From MED-G105 sp050331095 (lineage in GTDB: Bacteria > Pseudomonadota > Alphaproteobacteria > Caulobacterales > Parvularculaceae), in contig JBHJHE010000068.1 in NCBI GenBank assembly GCA_050331095.1, forward strand, positions 1-35,819: a stretch of 35,819 nt of DNA, given 5' to 3'. Below, in pieces: positions 23,518 to 31,644 of this stretch; the first letter of the stretch is position 1; every line of letters starts with the position of its first letter. A program made the position numbers and the translations under genes. The notes under the pieces were generated by a model. The model made no database searches. It was given only the letters and a program-made list of their open reading frames with translations, and was not told the origin of the DNA.

Positions 23518-24517
23518 GGCGGGCCCGCCGCCAGGCGATGCGCGCGAAAATCGGCGCGCCCACCAGCGCCGCGGCGACGCCGAGCTTCAGTTCGCCCCCG
23601 GTTGGCAGCACCCGAACGACGATGTCGGCGATGACGAGCGCGAGCCCGGCGAGGAGCGCCGACGGCGCGAGGCTGCGCGCCGGATCGTGGCCGACGAAGG
23701 GCCGGACGATGTGCGGCGCGACAACGCCGACGAAGCCGACCGCGCCGGCGAGCGCCACCGCCCCCCCGGCGCTGAGGCCCGCGCCAAGCACCACGGCGAC
23801 GCGCTGGCGGTCGAGGTCGAGACCGACCCCTCGCGCCGCCTCCTCCCCCAGCGTCAAGGCCGAAAGGCCCCGGCGCGTCGCGAAGAGAACGGCGCCGCCG
23901 GCGAGGATGAACGGCCCCGCGAGAGCGATGTCGACGAAGCTGCGGTTGGCGACGGAGCCCAGGGTCCAGTCGACAAGGTCGGCGAGGCTGAACGGGTTCG
24001 GCGCGAAGGCGAGGAGCGCGGACATCAAAGCGCCCGCGAAACTCGACAGCGCGACGCCGATGAGGATCAACGCCACCGCGGAGCGCACCCGCGCCGCTGC
24101 GACGGCGATCAGCGCCGTTGCGCCGAGCGCTCCGACGACGGCGGCCAGCGGCAAGGCGAGCGCGCTGAGGCTTGCGAGCCCGAAATAGATCGACGCGGCC
24201 GCAGCAAGGGAGGCGCACGCGGAGACGCCGAGGACGCCGGGCCCGGCGAGCGGGTTGCGCAAAAGTCCCTGGAGCGCCGCGCCGCCGACGCCAAGGGCCG
24301 CCCCGACGAGGAACGCCGCGACGGCGCGCGGCAGGCGGATCGCCCAGACCACCGTCTCGTCCCCCGGCGCGCCGACGCCCGCGAGCGCGGCGAGAACCCG
24401 CGCCGGCGACAGGGGCGTCGACCCGATCAGGCACGCCGCCAGGACCGCGGCGAGCGCGGTGCCCGCAAGGCCGCCGTTGAGGCGCGCGTCCGCCGGGGTT
24501 CGCCTTGCTCGCGTCAT
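23510..24517 (-). CDS. btuC: Cobalamin ABC importer permease (FecCD/BtuC family)
   Basis: A 335-residue integral membrane protein with about nine to ten hydrophobic segments. Family hallmarks include VVWAIRLPRAVAAFLVGAAL near the N-terminus, GGAALQGLLRNPLAGPGVLGVS, WTLGSVANRSF and, near the C-terminus, AGAVGFVGVVAPHIVR with the coupling-helix glycine. It forms the channel that receives B12 from BtuF. ATG 24517 overlaps the btuF stop by 4 bases (ATGA); the open frame further upstream lies inside btuF and is arginine-rich, so it is not used. Confidence 0.92.
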   Translation of the reverse strand: MTRARRTPADARLNGGLAGTALAAVLAACLIGSTPLSPARVLAALAGVGAPGDETVVWAIRLPRAVAAFLVGAALGVGGAALQGLLRNPLAGPGVLGVSACASLAAAASIYFGLASLSALALPLAAVVGALGATALIAVAAARVRSAVALILIGVALSSFAGALMSALLAFAPNPFSLADLVDWTLGSVANRSFVDIALAGPFILAGGAVLFATRRGLSALTLGEEAARGVGLDLDRQRVAVVLGAGLSAGGAVALAGAVGFVGVVAPHIVRPFVGHDPARSLAPSALLAGLALVIADIVVRVLPTGGELKLGVAAALVGAPIFARIAWRRARHD

Positions 24518-25320
24518 TCGCCGCGCGCAAGGGCTTCGACCGCGTCGGCGACGAACCAGGCGCCGCAGGCGAGGCTCGCCGCGTCGAGGTCGACGGATCG
24601 TCCGTGCACCAATTGCGCGCGGGCGATCGGGTGGCGCGCCGCGCTCCAAGCGCCTGCCGGCGCGGCGCCGAAAAACGCGCTCGCGGCGAGGTCCGGCCCT
24701 TCATAGGCGAGGCGTTCGAGCGGCAGGGCGCGCCAGCCGGGCGCCCGGGCGAAATTGTCGAGGCCGGCGGCGACGATCGCTTCGTGGGCGAGCGAGCCCG
24801 GCCCCGTGGTCACGCCCCCCGGCGTCATGTAGAGCGCGCTCGCGCCGTCGCTGCGTCTGGGGATCGCCGCCAGGCGCGCGTCCATCGCCGCGACCAGCCG
24901 CTCGCCGCGATCGATGGCGCCAAGATCGGCCGCCGCCGACCTGATCGCCCCGCGCACGCCGTCGAAATCCGCCGCATAAGGAATTTGCACGACGCGCGCC
25001 CCCGCTCGGGCGAAGAACGCCGCCGCGTTGGGCCCCCCGCCATACGTCCTGACGACGACGCCCGGCCGGCGCGCAATGGCGTCTTCCGCCGTCCCGCGCG
25101 CCTTCGGCAGGCCCGCCGCCTCGCCTCTCAGGTAGGCGAAGGATTTCTCCGCATCCCGCGACAGCGCCGCGATGCGGTTCCGCGGAACGAGGCCGAGCAC
25201 GTACTGGTCGGCGCAATAGTCGAGGCTGACGACGCCATCTCCTAAATCGACGCCGACGTCGGCGGAGGGGCGCGCGCACGCCGCGACGATAAGAAGCGAT
25301 ATGGCGCGCGCCCACCGCAT
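24514..25320 (-). CDS. btuF: Cobalamin-binding periplasmic protein (BtuF-like)
   Basis: A 268-residue class III substrate-binding protein that should deliver vitamin B12 to BtuC. Residues 1-15 (MRWARAISLLIVAAC) form a lipoprotein signal with the acylated Cys15. The mature part contains VSLDYCADQYVLGLVP near the N-terminal lobe, a RRPGVVVRTYGG segment and, after the helical backbone, YMTPGGVTTGPGSLAHEAI. It is shorter and more divergent than enterobacterial BtuF. Its start codon shares one base with the btuB stop (TGATG), indicating coupled translation. Confidence 0.87.
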   Translation of the reverse strand: MRWARAISLLIVAACARPSADVGVDLGDGVVSLDYCADQYVLGLVPRNRIAALSRDAEKSFAYLRGEAAGLPKARGTAEDAIARRPGVVVRTYGGGPNAAAFFARAGARVVQIPYAADFDGVRGAIRSAAADLGAIDRGERLVAAMDARLAAIPRRSDGASALYMTPGGVTTGPGSLAHEAIVAAGLDNFARAPGWRALPLERLAYEGPDLAASAFFGAAPAGAWSAARHPIARAQLVHGRSVDLDAASLACGAWFVADAVEALARGE

Positions 25321-27149
25321 CAGAACGTCGCGCGGACGCCGCCGAAGGCCGAGACCGGGGCGGTCCCGAAACCGACATTGTCCTGATAGTCGGCGTCGAG
25401 CGCGTTTTCGACGCGGGCGAAGAGCTCGAGCCCGTCGCGCGCGGCGAAGGCGGCGCGCAGATTGACGAGCGTGAAGGCGTCGAGCGTCTGGCCGACGATC
25501 TCCTCCTCGCCATTGTATGTGACGCCGACGGAGAGCGATAGCCGACGCGTCGCCATCGCCGCCAGTTCCGCGTTGACGCGATGGTCAGGCTGGCCGCCGG
25601 CGACGACGCCGAGGGAGACGTTCGTAGCGTCCGTGTACGTGTAGGCCGCCTTGATCGAGAGCCAGTCCGCCGGACGGGCGTCAAGCGACGCCTCGACGCC
25701 CTCGGACCGGAATGTCTGGACGTTGAGGAAATTGAACGTCGTCAGATCGAAGGCGATGAGGTCGTCGATCGACTGGTCGAAATAGGTCGCGCGCAGGCGC
25801 AACCGGTCGTCGAACAAAGGCTGTTCGATCCCGGCGTCGAAGCCGTCGCTGAACTCCGCGAAGAGGTCCGGGTTGAAGCTTAACTCGCTCGCCGTCGGCG
25901 CGCGGAAGCCCTCCGAGTACGACGCGCGCAGGATCGTCCCCGTGACGGGGACGGCGAACGCCGCCGACGCGCTGAACGTCGTCTCGCCGCCAAAATCTTC
26001 GCTCGTATCGTGGCGCACGCCTGCGTTCAGTGTAAGGAATGACCCCGCGCGCGCCTGGACGAGGCCGAAGCCGGAGATCGTGTCGATCCCCTCGGTCGCG
26101 CCGAAGCCGGCGTCGACGCGCGAGCGTTGCTGGTCGTACTCAGCGCCGGCGACGAGCGTGAGGAACGCTGCGGGCCGCACCGTCGCCTGATACTCGTAAG
26201 AGGCGCGCGTCCCTTGCGCGTCGAAGGGGTTCGCATCGGAGAGGTTCGTCTGGTCGTTGCGCAGGAAACTGATCCGCGCCCGGCTTTCCAGAGCGCCGCC
26301 GAAGGCGCGGTGCGTCGCCGAACCGGCCAGCGATAGCTCCTCCGTTAGCGCTACGTCGCCGGCGTCGACGGGCCCGCCGGCCGCGAAGTCGAAACCGTCG
26401 AACTCGACCTCGGAATCCTGGAAACGGATCACCGCGTCCAACTCAAGGTTCGCCGTCGCCTGGACGCGTCCCTTCGAGGAAACGGTCAGATTGTCGAAAC
26501 CGTCGTCTTCGACATTGCCGTTCGCTTCGTCAGCGGAGGAAAAGCCGTTGGTCGTCACGGCGCTGGCGCTTATCCGCCCCGAGGCGCGCTCGCCCCCGCC
26601 ATAGAGGCTCGCCCCCCCGCGGACCGTGTCGAACGAGCCGCCCTCGAGGAACGCCGAGCCGCCAAAGCCCTCGCGCCCATCCTTGGTGACGACGTTGACG
26701 ACGCCGCCGATCGCGTCGGAGCCGTAAAGCGTCGACTGGGCCCCGCGCAGCACCTCGATGCGCGCGACGTCGTCGGTCGAAAAGTTCGCGAAATTGAAGC
26801 CGTTCTGAAACGAAACCGGATCGTTCAAGACGATCCCGTCCTGAACGAGCAGGGTCTGGCCCGACGGGAGGCCCCGCAACGAGACGCTGGCGAGGGCTCC
26901 GAAGGTTCCCGAACGAATGATCTGTACGCCGGGCGCCGCGCCGAGGGCGTCGGTCAGAAAGCGCTGCTGGCGTATTTCGATTTCAGCGCCGGAGATCACG
27001 TCGACCGAGCGGCCGACCTGGTCGATCGGCGTCGGCAGCTTTGTCCCTGTGACGATGATCTCGTCGTTCGTCTCGCCTTGCGGCGGCGATTGCGCGAACG
27101 CGCCCGGCGCGGCGAGGAGCGCCGCAAGAGCGCAGACGGAGGTTTTCAT
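25320..27149 (-). CDS. btuB: TonB-dependent outer-membrane receptor, BtuB-type
   Basis: A 609-residue receptor for high-affinity uptake of vitamin B12 across the outer membrane. Signal peptide 1-19 ends AFA-Q. The TonB box region reads NDEIIVTGTKL. The plug domain has LTDALGAAPGVQI, LRGLPSGQTLLVQDG and IEVLRGAQSTLYGSDAIGGVVNVVTK. A 22-strand-like barrel follows, with SEGFRAPTASEL and ending in the terminal phenylalanine typical of such proteins. The size matches BtuB rather than larger siderophore receptors. Vitamin B12 as substrate is supported by the cobalamin riboswitch in its leader; it heads the btuBFCD operon. Confidence 0.93.
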   Translation of the reverse strand: MKTSVCALAALLAAPGAFAQSPPQGETNDEIIVTGTKLPTPIDQVGRSVDVISGAEIEIRQQRFLTDALGAAPGVQIIRSGTFGALASVSLRGLPSGQTLLVQDGIVLNDPVSFQNGFNFANFSTDDVARIEVLRGAQSTLYGSDAIGGVVNVVTKDGREGFGGSAFLEGGSFDTVRGGASLYGGGERASGRISASAVTTNGFSSADEANGNVEDDGFDNLTVSSKGRVQATANLELDAVIRFQDSEVEFDGFDFAAGGPVDAGDVALTEELSLAGSATHRAFGGALESRARISFLRNDQTNLSDANPFDAQGTRASYEYQATVRPAAFLTLVAGAEYDQQRSRVDAGFGATEGIDTISGFGLVQARAGSFLTLNAGVRHDTSEDFGGETTFSASAAFAVPVTGTILRASYSEGFRAPTASELSFNPDLFAEFSDGFDAGIEQPLFDDRLRLRATYFDQSIDDLIAFDLTTFNFLNVQTFRSEGVEASLDARPADWLSIKAAYTYTDATNVSLGVVAGGQPDHRVNAELAAMATRRLSLSVGVTYNGEEEIVGQTLDAFTLVNLRAAFAARDGLELFARVENALDADYQDNVGFGTAPVSAFGGVRATF

Positions 27150-27280
27150 ACTAATTTGGTCCCCTTGGGTTCTGCGCGACCGGCGGCGAGGCCGGCCCCG
27201 CGCGACGACAAGCGACGCCCCCGCGCCCGGCCTTCCAAGCGAAGGTCCGTAGGGGCCGCGTTTCAGCGTTGTCGTCTCAG

Positions 27281-27298
27281 GGGAAAGGGCGCTTTCCC
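27281..27298 (-). promoter_or_regulatory. Candidate expression-platform hairpin in the btuB leader
   Basis: GGGAAAG (27281-27287) and CTTTCCC (27292-27298) form a perfect 7-bp stem with a 4-base loop, between the cobalamin aptamer and btuB. No T-run follows on the minus strand, so it looks more like a structural switch element than an intrinsic terminator. Confidence 0.4.
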
Positions 27299-27334
27299 GC
27301 CCGCGGCGGCTGGTCCCGGCCGAACGGGCGAACG

Positions 27335-27518
27335 ACGCGACGGCAGGTCTCCTGGCTCGCCGATCGTCGTCTCGGGCCGCCTTCCCAGCGCGCCGCCCGT
27401 TCGAGCGTTCGCGCCAGTGGCTTTTGGTTGGCCGTCGACTCCCGGCTTACAGTTGCGGGCACAGCCCCGGATTCCCACCGGGTTCCCTCTTAGCCGCCGG
27501 CTAGGGCGGCACCGTCTA
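27335..27518 (-). ncRNA. Cobalamin riboswitch upstream of btuB
   Basis: The minus strand carries the ordered landmarks of the AdoCbl class: ACGGTGCC at the 5' end, AGAGGGAACCCGGTG, GAATCCGGGGCTG, TGCCCGCAACTGTAA, the B12 box GCCACTGG, a variable stem region and the closing AGCCAGGAGACCTGCC. Binding of adenosylcobalamin should reduce expression of the btuBFCD operon. About 185 bases of leader separate it from the btuB start. Confidence 0.95.
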
Positions 27519-27525
27519 TCGACGT

Positions 27526-27554
27526 AAATGCGGGTTGAAACGCCGGCTTGTCAA
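27526..27554 (-). promoter_or_regulatory. Candidate promoter of the btu operon
   Basis: A perfect TTGACA lies at 27554-27549 on the minus strand, and 17 bases on the -10 position is GCATTT (27531-27526), which is weak. Transcription would start near 27519, at the first base of the riboswitch, matching the arrangement seen upstream of metX. Confidence 0.5.
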
Positions 27555-27580
27555 TCGCGGTTCGCCTCGCGCGGCGGACG

Positions 27581-28522
27581 CTAGTCCGCCAGATCGAGGC
27601 CCATTTCGCGCAGGCGCGCGGCCTCCTCGCTCCAGCCTTCGCGGACTTTCACGAAGAGATTGAGCCGCGCCGGCTCGCCGAGGATCTCTTCGATATCGGC
27701 GCGCGCGGCCGAGCCGATGGCCTTGATCGTTTCTCCGCCCCGCCCGAGAACGATGGGCTTCTGGCTGTCGCGAGAGACGAAGACGGTCTGGTCGATTTCG
27801 AGGCGGCCGTTCGGCGCTCGCCGCCAGCCGGTGGTCTCGACGGCGGAATCGTACGGCAATTCCTGGTGGAGGCGCAGATAGAGCTTCTCGCGGGTGATTT
27901 CGGCCGCCATCAGCCGGTCCGAAACGTCCGAGAGCTGATCCTCAGGGTACATCCACGCCCCCTCCGGCGCACGGGCGGCGAGAGCGGCCTTCAGGTCGCT
28001 AACGCCGTCGCCGTTCTTCGCGGCGATGAGAAAGACGTCCCTGAACGCGCCCGTCCCGTCGAGCTCGGCGATCAGCGGCAGGAGTTTGTCGCGCGTCAGG
28101 AGGTCGATCTTGTTCAGGGCGAGGATCGCACGGACGCCCCGGTCCTTCAGACCCGCGACTATCGCTTCGGCGTCGACGCGCCCTCGGTCTTTCCCGCCGG
28201 CGCCCCAGGACGCGGCGTCGACGACCATCAGGACGGCGTCGGCGCCCGCGAGGCTCTCCCACGCCGCGGCCACCATCGCGCGGTCGAGCTTGCGACGGGG
28301 ACGGAAGACGCCAGGCGTGTCGATGAAGACGAGCTGGGCCGCGCCCTCGATGGCGACGCCGCGCGCCTGGGCCCGCGTCGTCTGCACTTTGTGGGTGACG
28401 ATCGACACTTTCGCCCCGACCAAACGGTTGACGAGCGTCGATTTGCCGGCGTTCGTCGCGCCGACGACAGCGACGAAGGCGCAGCGGCGCGGCGCTGTCC
28501 GACCGTCCGGCGCGTCAGTCAT
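27581..28522 (-). CDS. era: GTPase Era
   Basis: Era is an essential GTPase that binds the 3' end of 16S rRNA during 30S assembly. The 313-residue protein has G1 GATNAGKST, G2 QTTRAQARG, G3 DTPG, G4 NKID and the G5 AAKNGDG region, followed by a C-terminal KH domain with VLGRGGETIKAIG. It starts six bases after the rnc stop; no strong ribosome binding site is visible, so coupling to rnc is likely. Last gene of acpS-lepB-rnc-era. Confidence 0.96.
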   Translation of the reverse strand: MTDAPDGRTAPRRCAFVAVVGATNAGKSTLVNRLVGAKVSIVTHKVQTTRAQARGVAIEGAAQLVFIDTPGVFRPRRKLDRAMVAAAWESLAGADAVLMVVDAASWGAGGKDRGRVDAEAIVAGLKDRGVRAILALNKIDLLTRDKLLPLIAELDGTGAFRDVFLIAAKNGDGVSDLKAALAARAPEGAWMYPEDQLSDVSDRLMAAEITREKLYLRLHQELPYDSAVETTGWRRAPNGRLEIDQTVFVSRDSQKPIVLGRGGETIKAIGSAARADIEEILGEPARLNLFVKVREGWSEEAARLREMGLDLAD

Positions 28523-28528
28523 CGGGCG

Positions 28529-29224
28529 TCATCCGCGGGGCGCCCATACGCCCTCGCGCTCCAACAACGCCTCGGCCGCCGCCATTTGCGCCGCCCGTTT
28601 CGACCGGCCGCGGCCCGTCGCCGGCTTTAAGCCCGAGACGTGCGCCGCCACGGTGAAGTCCGGCGCATGGTCAGGACCGTCCGTCGCCGTCGTTTCGTAG
28701 CGCGGCACGCCGAGGCCGCGGTCCTGGCTCCACTCCTGGAGCGCTGTCTTAGCGTCCTGGATGCGCGCCAAAAGCCGGTCGAGATTGTCGGTCCAGTAAG
28801 CGTTGAAGACGCGCCGCGACGCCTCGAGCCCGCCGTCGACGTATAGCGCGCCAAGGAGCGCCTCGCAGGCGTCGCCGAGGATCGCCGTCTTGTCGCGCCC
28901 GCCGGCGTCGGCTTCGTGGGCTGAGAGCCTCAAGGCCGGGCCGAGGTCAATGGCCCGTGCGGCGTCGGCGCACGTCTCTTTGCGCACGAGGGCGTTGAGG
29001 CGCGGCGCGAGGTCGCCCTCGTCCATATCGGGGAAGCGCCGCCAAAGAAGCTCCGCGGCCAGAAGGCCGAGCACCCGGTCGCCGAGGAATTCGAGGCGTT
29101 CGAGATCGCCGATGCGCGAGGACGCGGCGAGGCTTGCGTGCGTCAGCGCCCGGGCGAGCAGCTCCGGATCGCGAAAGCGCCAGCCGAGGCGCGTTTGAAG
29201 CGCGTCGAGGTCGGCGGCGCTCAC
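28529..29224 (-). CDS. rnc: Ribonuclease III
   Basis: Cleaves double-stranded RNA, including the rRNA precursor. The 231-residue product has the nuclease signature ERLEFLGDRVLGLL (acidic residues 42, 45, 49) and the second acidic pair in AILGDACEALLGALYVDGG. The C-terminal double-stranded-RNA-binding domain (about 160-228) runs from ALQEWSQDRGLG through GRGRSKRAAQMAAAEALL. The start overlaps the lepB stop by 4 bases. Confidence 0.96.
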   Translation of the reverse strand: MSAADLDALQTRLGWRFRDPELLARALTHASLAASSRIGDLERLEFLGDRVLGLLAAELLWRRFPDMDEGDLAPRLNALVRKETCADAARAIDLGPALRLSAHEADAGGRDKTAILGDACEALLGALYVDGGLEASRRVFNAYWTDNLDRLLARIQDAKTALQEWSQDRGLGVPRYETTATDGPDHAPDFTVAAHVSGLKPATGRGRSKRAAQMAAAEALLEREGVWAPRG

Positions 29225-30048
29225 TTAATTTCGTTGAGAAGCCGCCCGTAGCGGATCGCGAACGGCCATTTCCAGACTTCCCAGAACTGCGCCGTCGCCC
29301 CGTCGAACGAGAAGAACAGACGCTCCGCCCGACCGACGATGTCGTCATAGCCCACATAGCCGACCTGGGACTGGACCCGGCTGTCCTGGCTCTGGTCGCG
29401 ATTGTCGCCCATCATGAAGTAGTGGCCTTCGGGCACGAGGTACGGACCCACATTGTCGAGCCGCCCGCGGTCGCCGGCGCACTCGATGACCTTGTAGGAA
29501 ACGCCCTCGGGCAACGTCTCGCGATAGGCGGGCACGGCCGCGTCCGGCGCGCCGTCGCAATAGCCGGCTTCGAGCCCAAGGAACTCCTTGCGCACCGGAT
29601 CGTCATTTATGTGGAGAACGCCCTCGACGATCTGGATCTTGTCGCCCGGCATGCCGACGAGGCGCTTGATGTAGTCCTTGTTGGCGTCTTTGCGGTTCTT
29701 GAAGACCATCACCTCGCCGCGGGCCGGTTCGCGGCCGAGGAAGCGGCCGTCGACGTCGAGGCGCGTCAACGGCCAGACGAGCGAGGCGCGCGAGTAACCG
29801 TAGGAGGGCTTCGAGACGAAGAGAAAGTCGCCGATCAGCAGGTTCGGCTTCATGGATCCGGACGGGATGTTGAAGGGCTGAAACACGATAATGCGCAGGA
29901 TGAGCGCGATGCCGACGGCCCAGAGCACCGTCTTGCCGAGATCGACGATCTCCTCGCGGGCGGACATTTTCGCCTCGCCGCCGTCTCCGCCGTCGCTTTG
30001 GGCCGATCCGCCGCCCGATTTGACGTTGGTTTTGACGTCGCCGTCCAT
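29221..30048 (-). CDS. lepB: Signal peptidase I
   Basis: Removes signal peptides from exported proteins on the outer face of the inner membrane. The 275-residue protein has an acidic, glycine-rich N-terminal extension of about 28 residues, one membrane helix (about 41-57), then the catalytic serine in PSGSMKPNLLIGD (Ser65) and the general-base lysine in DYIKRLVGMPGD (Lys128). GDNRDQSQDSR is the conserved box E. A second internal Met at 28 (MSAREEI) could serve as start, but the longer version is preferred because it keeps the usual spacing from acpS. Confidence 0.95.
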   Translation of the reverse strand: MDGDVKTNVKSGGGSAQSDGGDGGEAKMSAREEIVDLGKTVLWAVGIALILRIIVFQPFNIPSGSMKPNLLIGDFLFVSKPSYGYSRASLVWPLTRLDVDGRFLGREPARGEVMVFKNRKDANKDYIKRLVGMPGDKIQIVEGVLHINDDPVRKEFLGLEAGYCDGAPDAAVPAYRETLPEGVSYKVIECAGDRGRLDNVGPYLVPEGHYFMMGDNRDQSQDSRVQSQVGYVGYDDIVGRAERLFFSFDGATAQFWEVWKWPFAIRYGRLLNEIK

Positions 30049-30106
30049 GCGCCTCGCCTCTTGCCGTTCAGATCCGCCCTCTTAGCCAACCGGGCGGGCG
30101 AAGTCT

Positions 30107-30520
30107 CTACCGTTCGTCGCGCCTCGCAGGCGCCGCGTAGATGATGACGAACGCCTGGGCGAGGGGCGGCTCGTCGGTGATCGAGAGGTGGATTTCGGGG
30201 ACGAGGCCCGGCGGCGTGATCGCCGCGAGGCGCGCGCCCGCCCCACCCGTCAGCGCCATCGTCGGCTTGCCGCCGGGCAGGTTCAGGACCCCCATGTCGC
30301 GCCAGAAGACGCCTCGCGAAACGCCCGTGCCGAGCGCCTTCGCGCAGGCCTCCTTGGCGGCGAACCGCTTGGCGTAGGAGGCCGCGCGCAACCGCCGACG
30401 GTCGGACTTCGTCCGCTCGATCTCCGTGAAGACCCGCAGCGTGAAGCGGTCGCCGAAGCGCTCCAGCGTGCGCTCGACGCGGCGGATGTCGATGAGGTCG
30501 TTGCCGATGCCGATGATCAT
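30107..30520 (-). CDS. acpS: Holo-[acyl-carrier-protein] synthase
   Basis: Transfers 4'-phosphopantetheine from CoA to acyl carrier protein, needed for fatty-acid synthesis. The 137-residue protein has MIIGIGNDLIDIRRVE with Asp8 and AAKEACAKALGTG with the conserved Glu, both magnesium ligands, followed by LSITDEPPLAQAFVI near the end. It heads the acpS-lepB-rnc-era run on the minus strand. In many alphaproteobacteria it directly follows pdxJ; here three other genes intervene. Confidence 0.95.
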   Translation of the reverse strand: MIIGIGNDLIDIRRVERTLERFGDRFTLRVFTEIERTKSDRRRLRAASYAKRFAAKEACAKALGTGVSRGVFWRDMGVLNLPGGKPTMALTGGAGARLAAITPPGLVPEIHLSITDEPPLAQAFVIIYAAPARRDER

Positions 30521-30585
30521 GGCGCGCCGTCCCGTTTCCGCACGTGATAGCCGCCGCCGGCCCCGGTAGACAGCCGCGCCCCAAT

Positions 30586-30607
30586 GTTAACTCTTAAAAA
30601 GATTAAC
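30586..30607 (+). promoter_or_regulatory. AT-rich imperfect inverted repeat before the TonB_C-repeat gene
   Basis: GTTAA-CTCTT-AA-AAAGA-TTAAC is nearly palindromic, directly abuts the GAGGGG ribosome binding site (30608-30613) and stands out from the GC-rich surroundings. It could be an operator or an RNA hairpin affecting translation; no binding protein is identifiable. Confidence 0.35.
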
Positions 30608-30622
30608 GAGGGGACAGATTCG

Positions 30623-31579
30623 ATGCCTTTTTTGGAGATGTTCGCGGCGGCGGCCGTCGCGGCGAACGACGTTCCGGCGCGGCCGGGCCATCGCAGGACC
30701 CCGATTTATCCGGCGACCTGCCCGCTTCCGACGGATGACGCGCCGCAGGAGGATCGCGTCAACCTGGGTTTCAACGTGAACCGCGACGGCGAGCTTGAGG
30801 ATCTGAGGGTGCTGTCGTCGACGCGTGAGTGTTTTGAGGACGCGAGCCTCGCCGCCGCGCGCACCTGGCGCTACGAACCGCGACGCGTCGACGGAAAACC
30901 CCGCGCCCAGGAGGAGCTTGAGGTCACGATCCTCTACAGACCTGACGAAGAGACGGGCACAGAGGATTTCGACGCCCGCCCTTTGCTCCGGCGACCGCCG
31001 CGGTACCCAAAGCAGTGCCTGGACACCGCCAAGGATCAAGAAACGGTCTTCATCGAATTCGATGTCACAACCGACGGCGCCACGGAGAACCCGAAGGTCA
31101 TCGAAGCAACGTCGCGTTGCTTCGAAGCGTCGGCGCGCGCGTCGGTCGAGAAATGGACGTACCGACCGGCCATGCGTAACGGAACGCCCGTTCGCCGGAA
31201 GGGCGCTCAAGTCGCCATCACGTTCGAATTGGCCCCGTCATCCGCCGCGCCGGCCGCCCGGCGCGTGATCTTGAACAAACTTTTCGCCGCCCAACGCGAC
31301 GTAAAGCGGCGGCGGCCGCGGTTTGAAAAAGCGGCGGCGAAACTTGAAGAAGTCGAAGCGACGTACGGCGACAGCTTCAACGACAAGGAGATGATGTTTT
31401 TCCACCAAGTGCGCGCTCAATTGCGGATCGCCCAAAAAGACTATCGAGGCGCGCTAGCCGACCTTCAAATCGTCAAGACCATTGGGCCGCGCGGCGACCT
31501 CGCCGTCGAGATCGACGCGCTGTTGAACAGCCTCAAAGCCGCGACCGCTCAAAGCGAGAACAAGACTGCTGAAGAGTAG
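30623..31579 (+). CDS. Protein with two TonB C-terminal-like domains
   Basis: A 318-residue protein of unknown role. Residues about 25-107 and 122-205 each read as a TonB_C (energy-transducer C-terminal) domain: RTPIYPATC / VNLGFNVNRDGELEDLRVL / ASLAAARTWRYEP, and PRYPKQC / VFIEFDVTTDGATENPKVI / ARASVEKWTYRP. Both have an added cysteine pair, suggesting disulfides outside the cytoplasm. Residues 215-318 are charged and helical, TPR-like (YRGALADLQIVKTIGPRG). There is no clear long membrane anchor: with ATG 30623 the N-terminus is only mildly hydrophobic (FAAAAVAA). ATG 30584 would add KK before that segment and make a better export signal, but it has no ribosome binding site. Confidence 0.75.
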   Translation: MPFLEMFAAAAVAANDVPARPGHRRTPIYPATCPLPTDDAPQEDRVNLGFNVNRDGELEDLRVLSSTRECFEDASLAAARTWRYEPRRVDGKPRAQEELEVTILYRPDEETGTEDFDARPLLRRPPRYPKQCLDTAKDQETVFIEFDVTTDGATENPKVIEATSRCFEASARASVEKWTYRPAMRNGTPVRRKGAQVAITFELAPSSAAPAARRVILNKLFAAQRDVKRRRPRFEKAAAKLEEVEATYGDSFNDKEMMFFHQVRAQLRIAQKDYRGALADLQIVKTIGPRGDLAVEIDALLNSLKAATAQSENKTAEE

Positions 31580-31584
31580 ACGCG

Positions 31585-31620
31585 AAAAACGCTGTGCGCG
31601 CCGACCGCGCCCACAGCGTC
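31585..31620. terminator. Bidirectional terminator between convergent genes
   Basis: ACGCTGTG (31589-31596) pairs with CACAGCGT (31612-31619), with further GCG/CGC pairing inside. On the minus strand the stem is followed by TTTTT (plus-strand AAAAA at 31585-31589), a classical intrinsic terminator for the PEPxxWA-CTERM gene. On the plus strand it follows the TonB_C-repeat gene without a good T-run. Confidence 0.8.
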
Positions 31621-31644
31621 ACTTCTCATGGCGTTAGCCGTTGG

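Larger units (their letters stand above)
27150..27580. other. Gene-free interval between btuB and era
   Basis: Nearly all of it is the btuB leader: promoter (27526-27554), cobalamin aptamer (27335-27518), a 7-bp hairpin (27281-27298) and about 130 bases of GC-rich sequence up to a purine-rich AGGGGACC site before the ATG at 27149. Open frames inside the aptamer reflect GC content, not genes. The last 25 bases run up to the era stop. Confidence 0.75.

Noticed and set aside
27548..28630. 360-codon plus-strand frame over era
   Set aside because: Antisense to era, whose GTPase motifs are complete.
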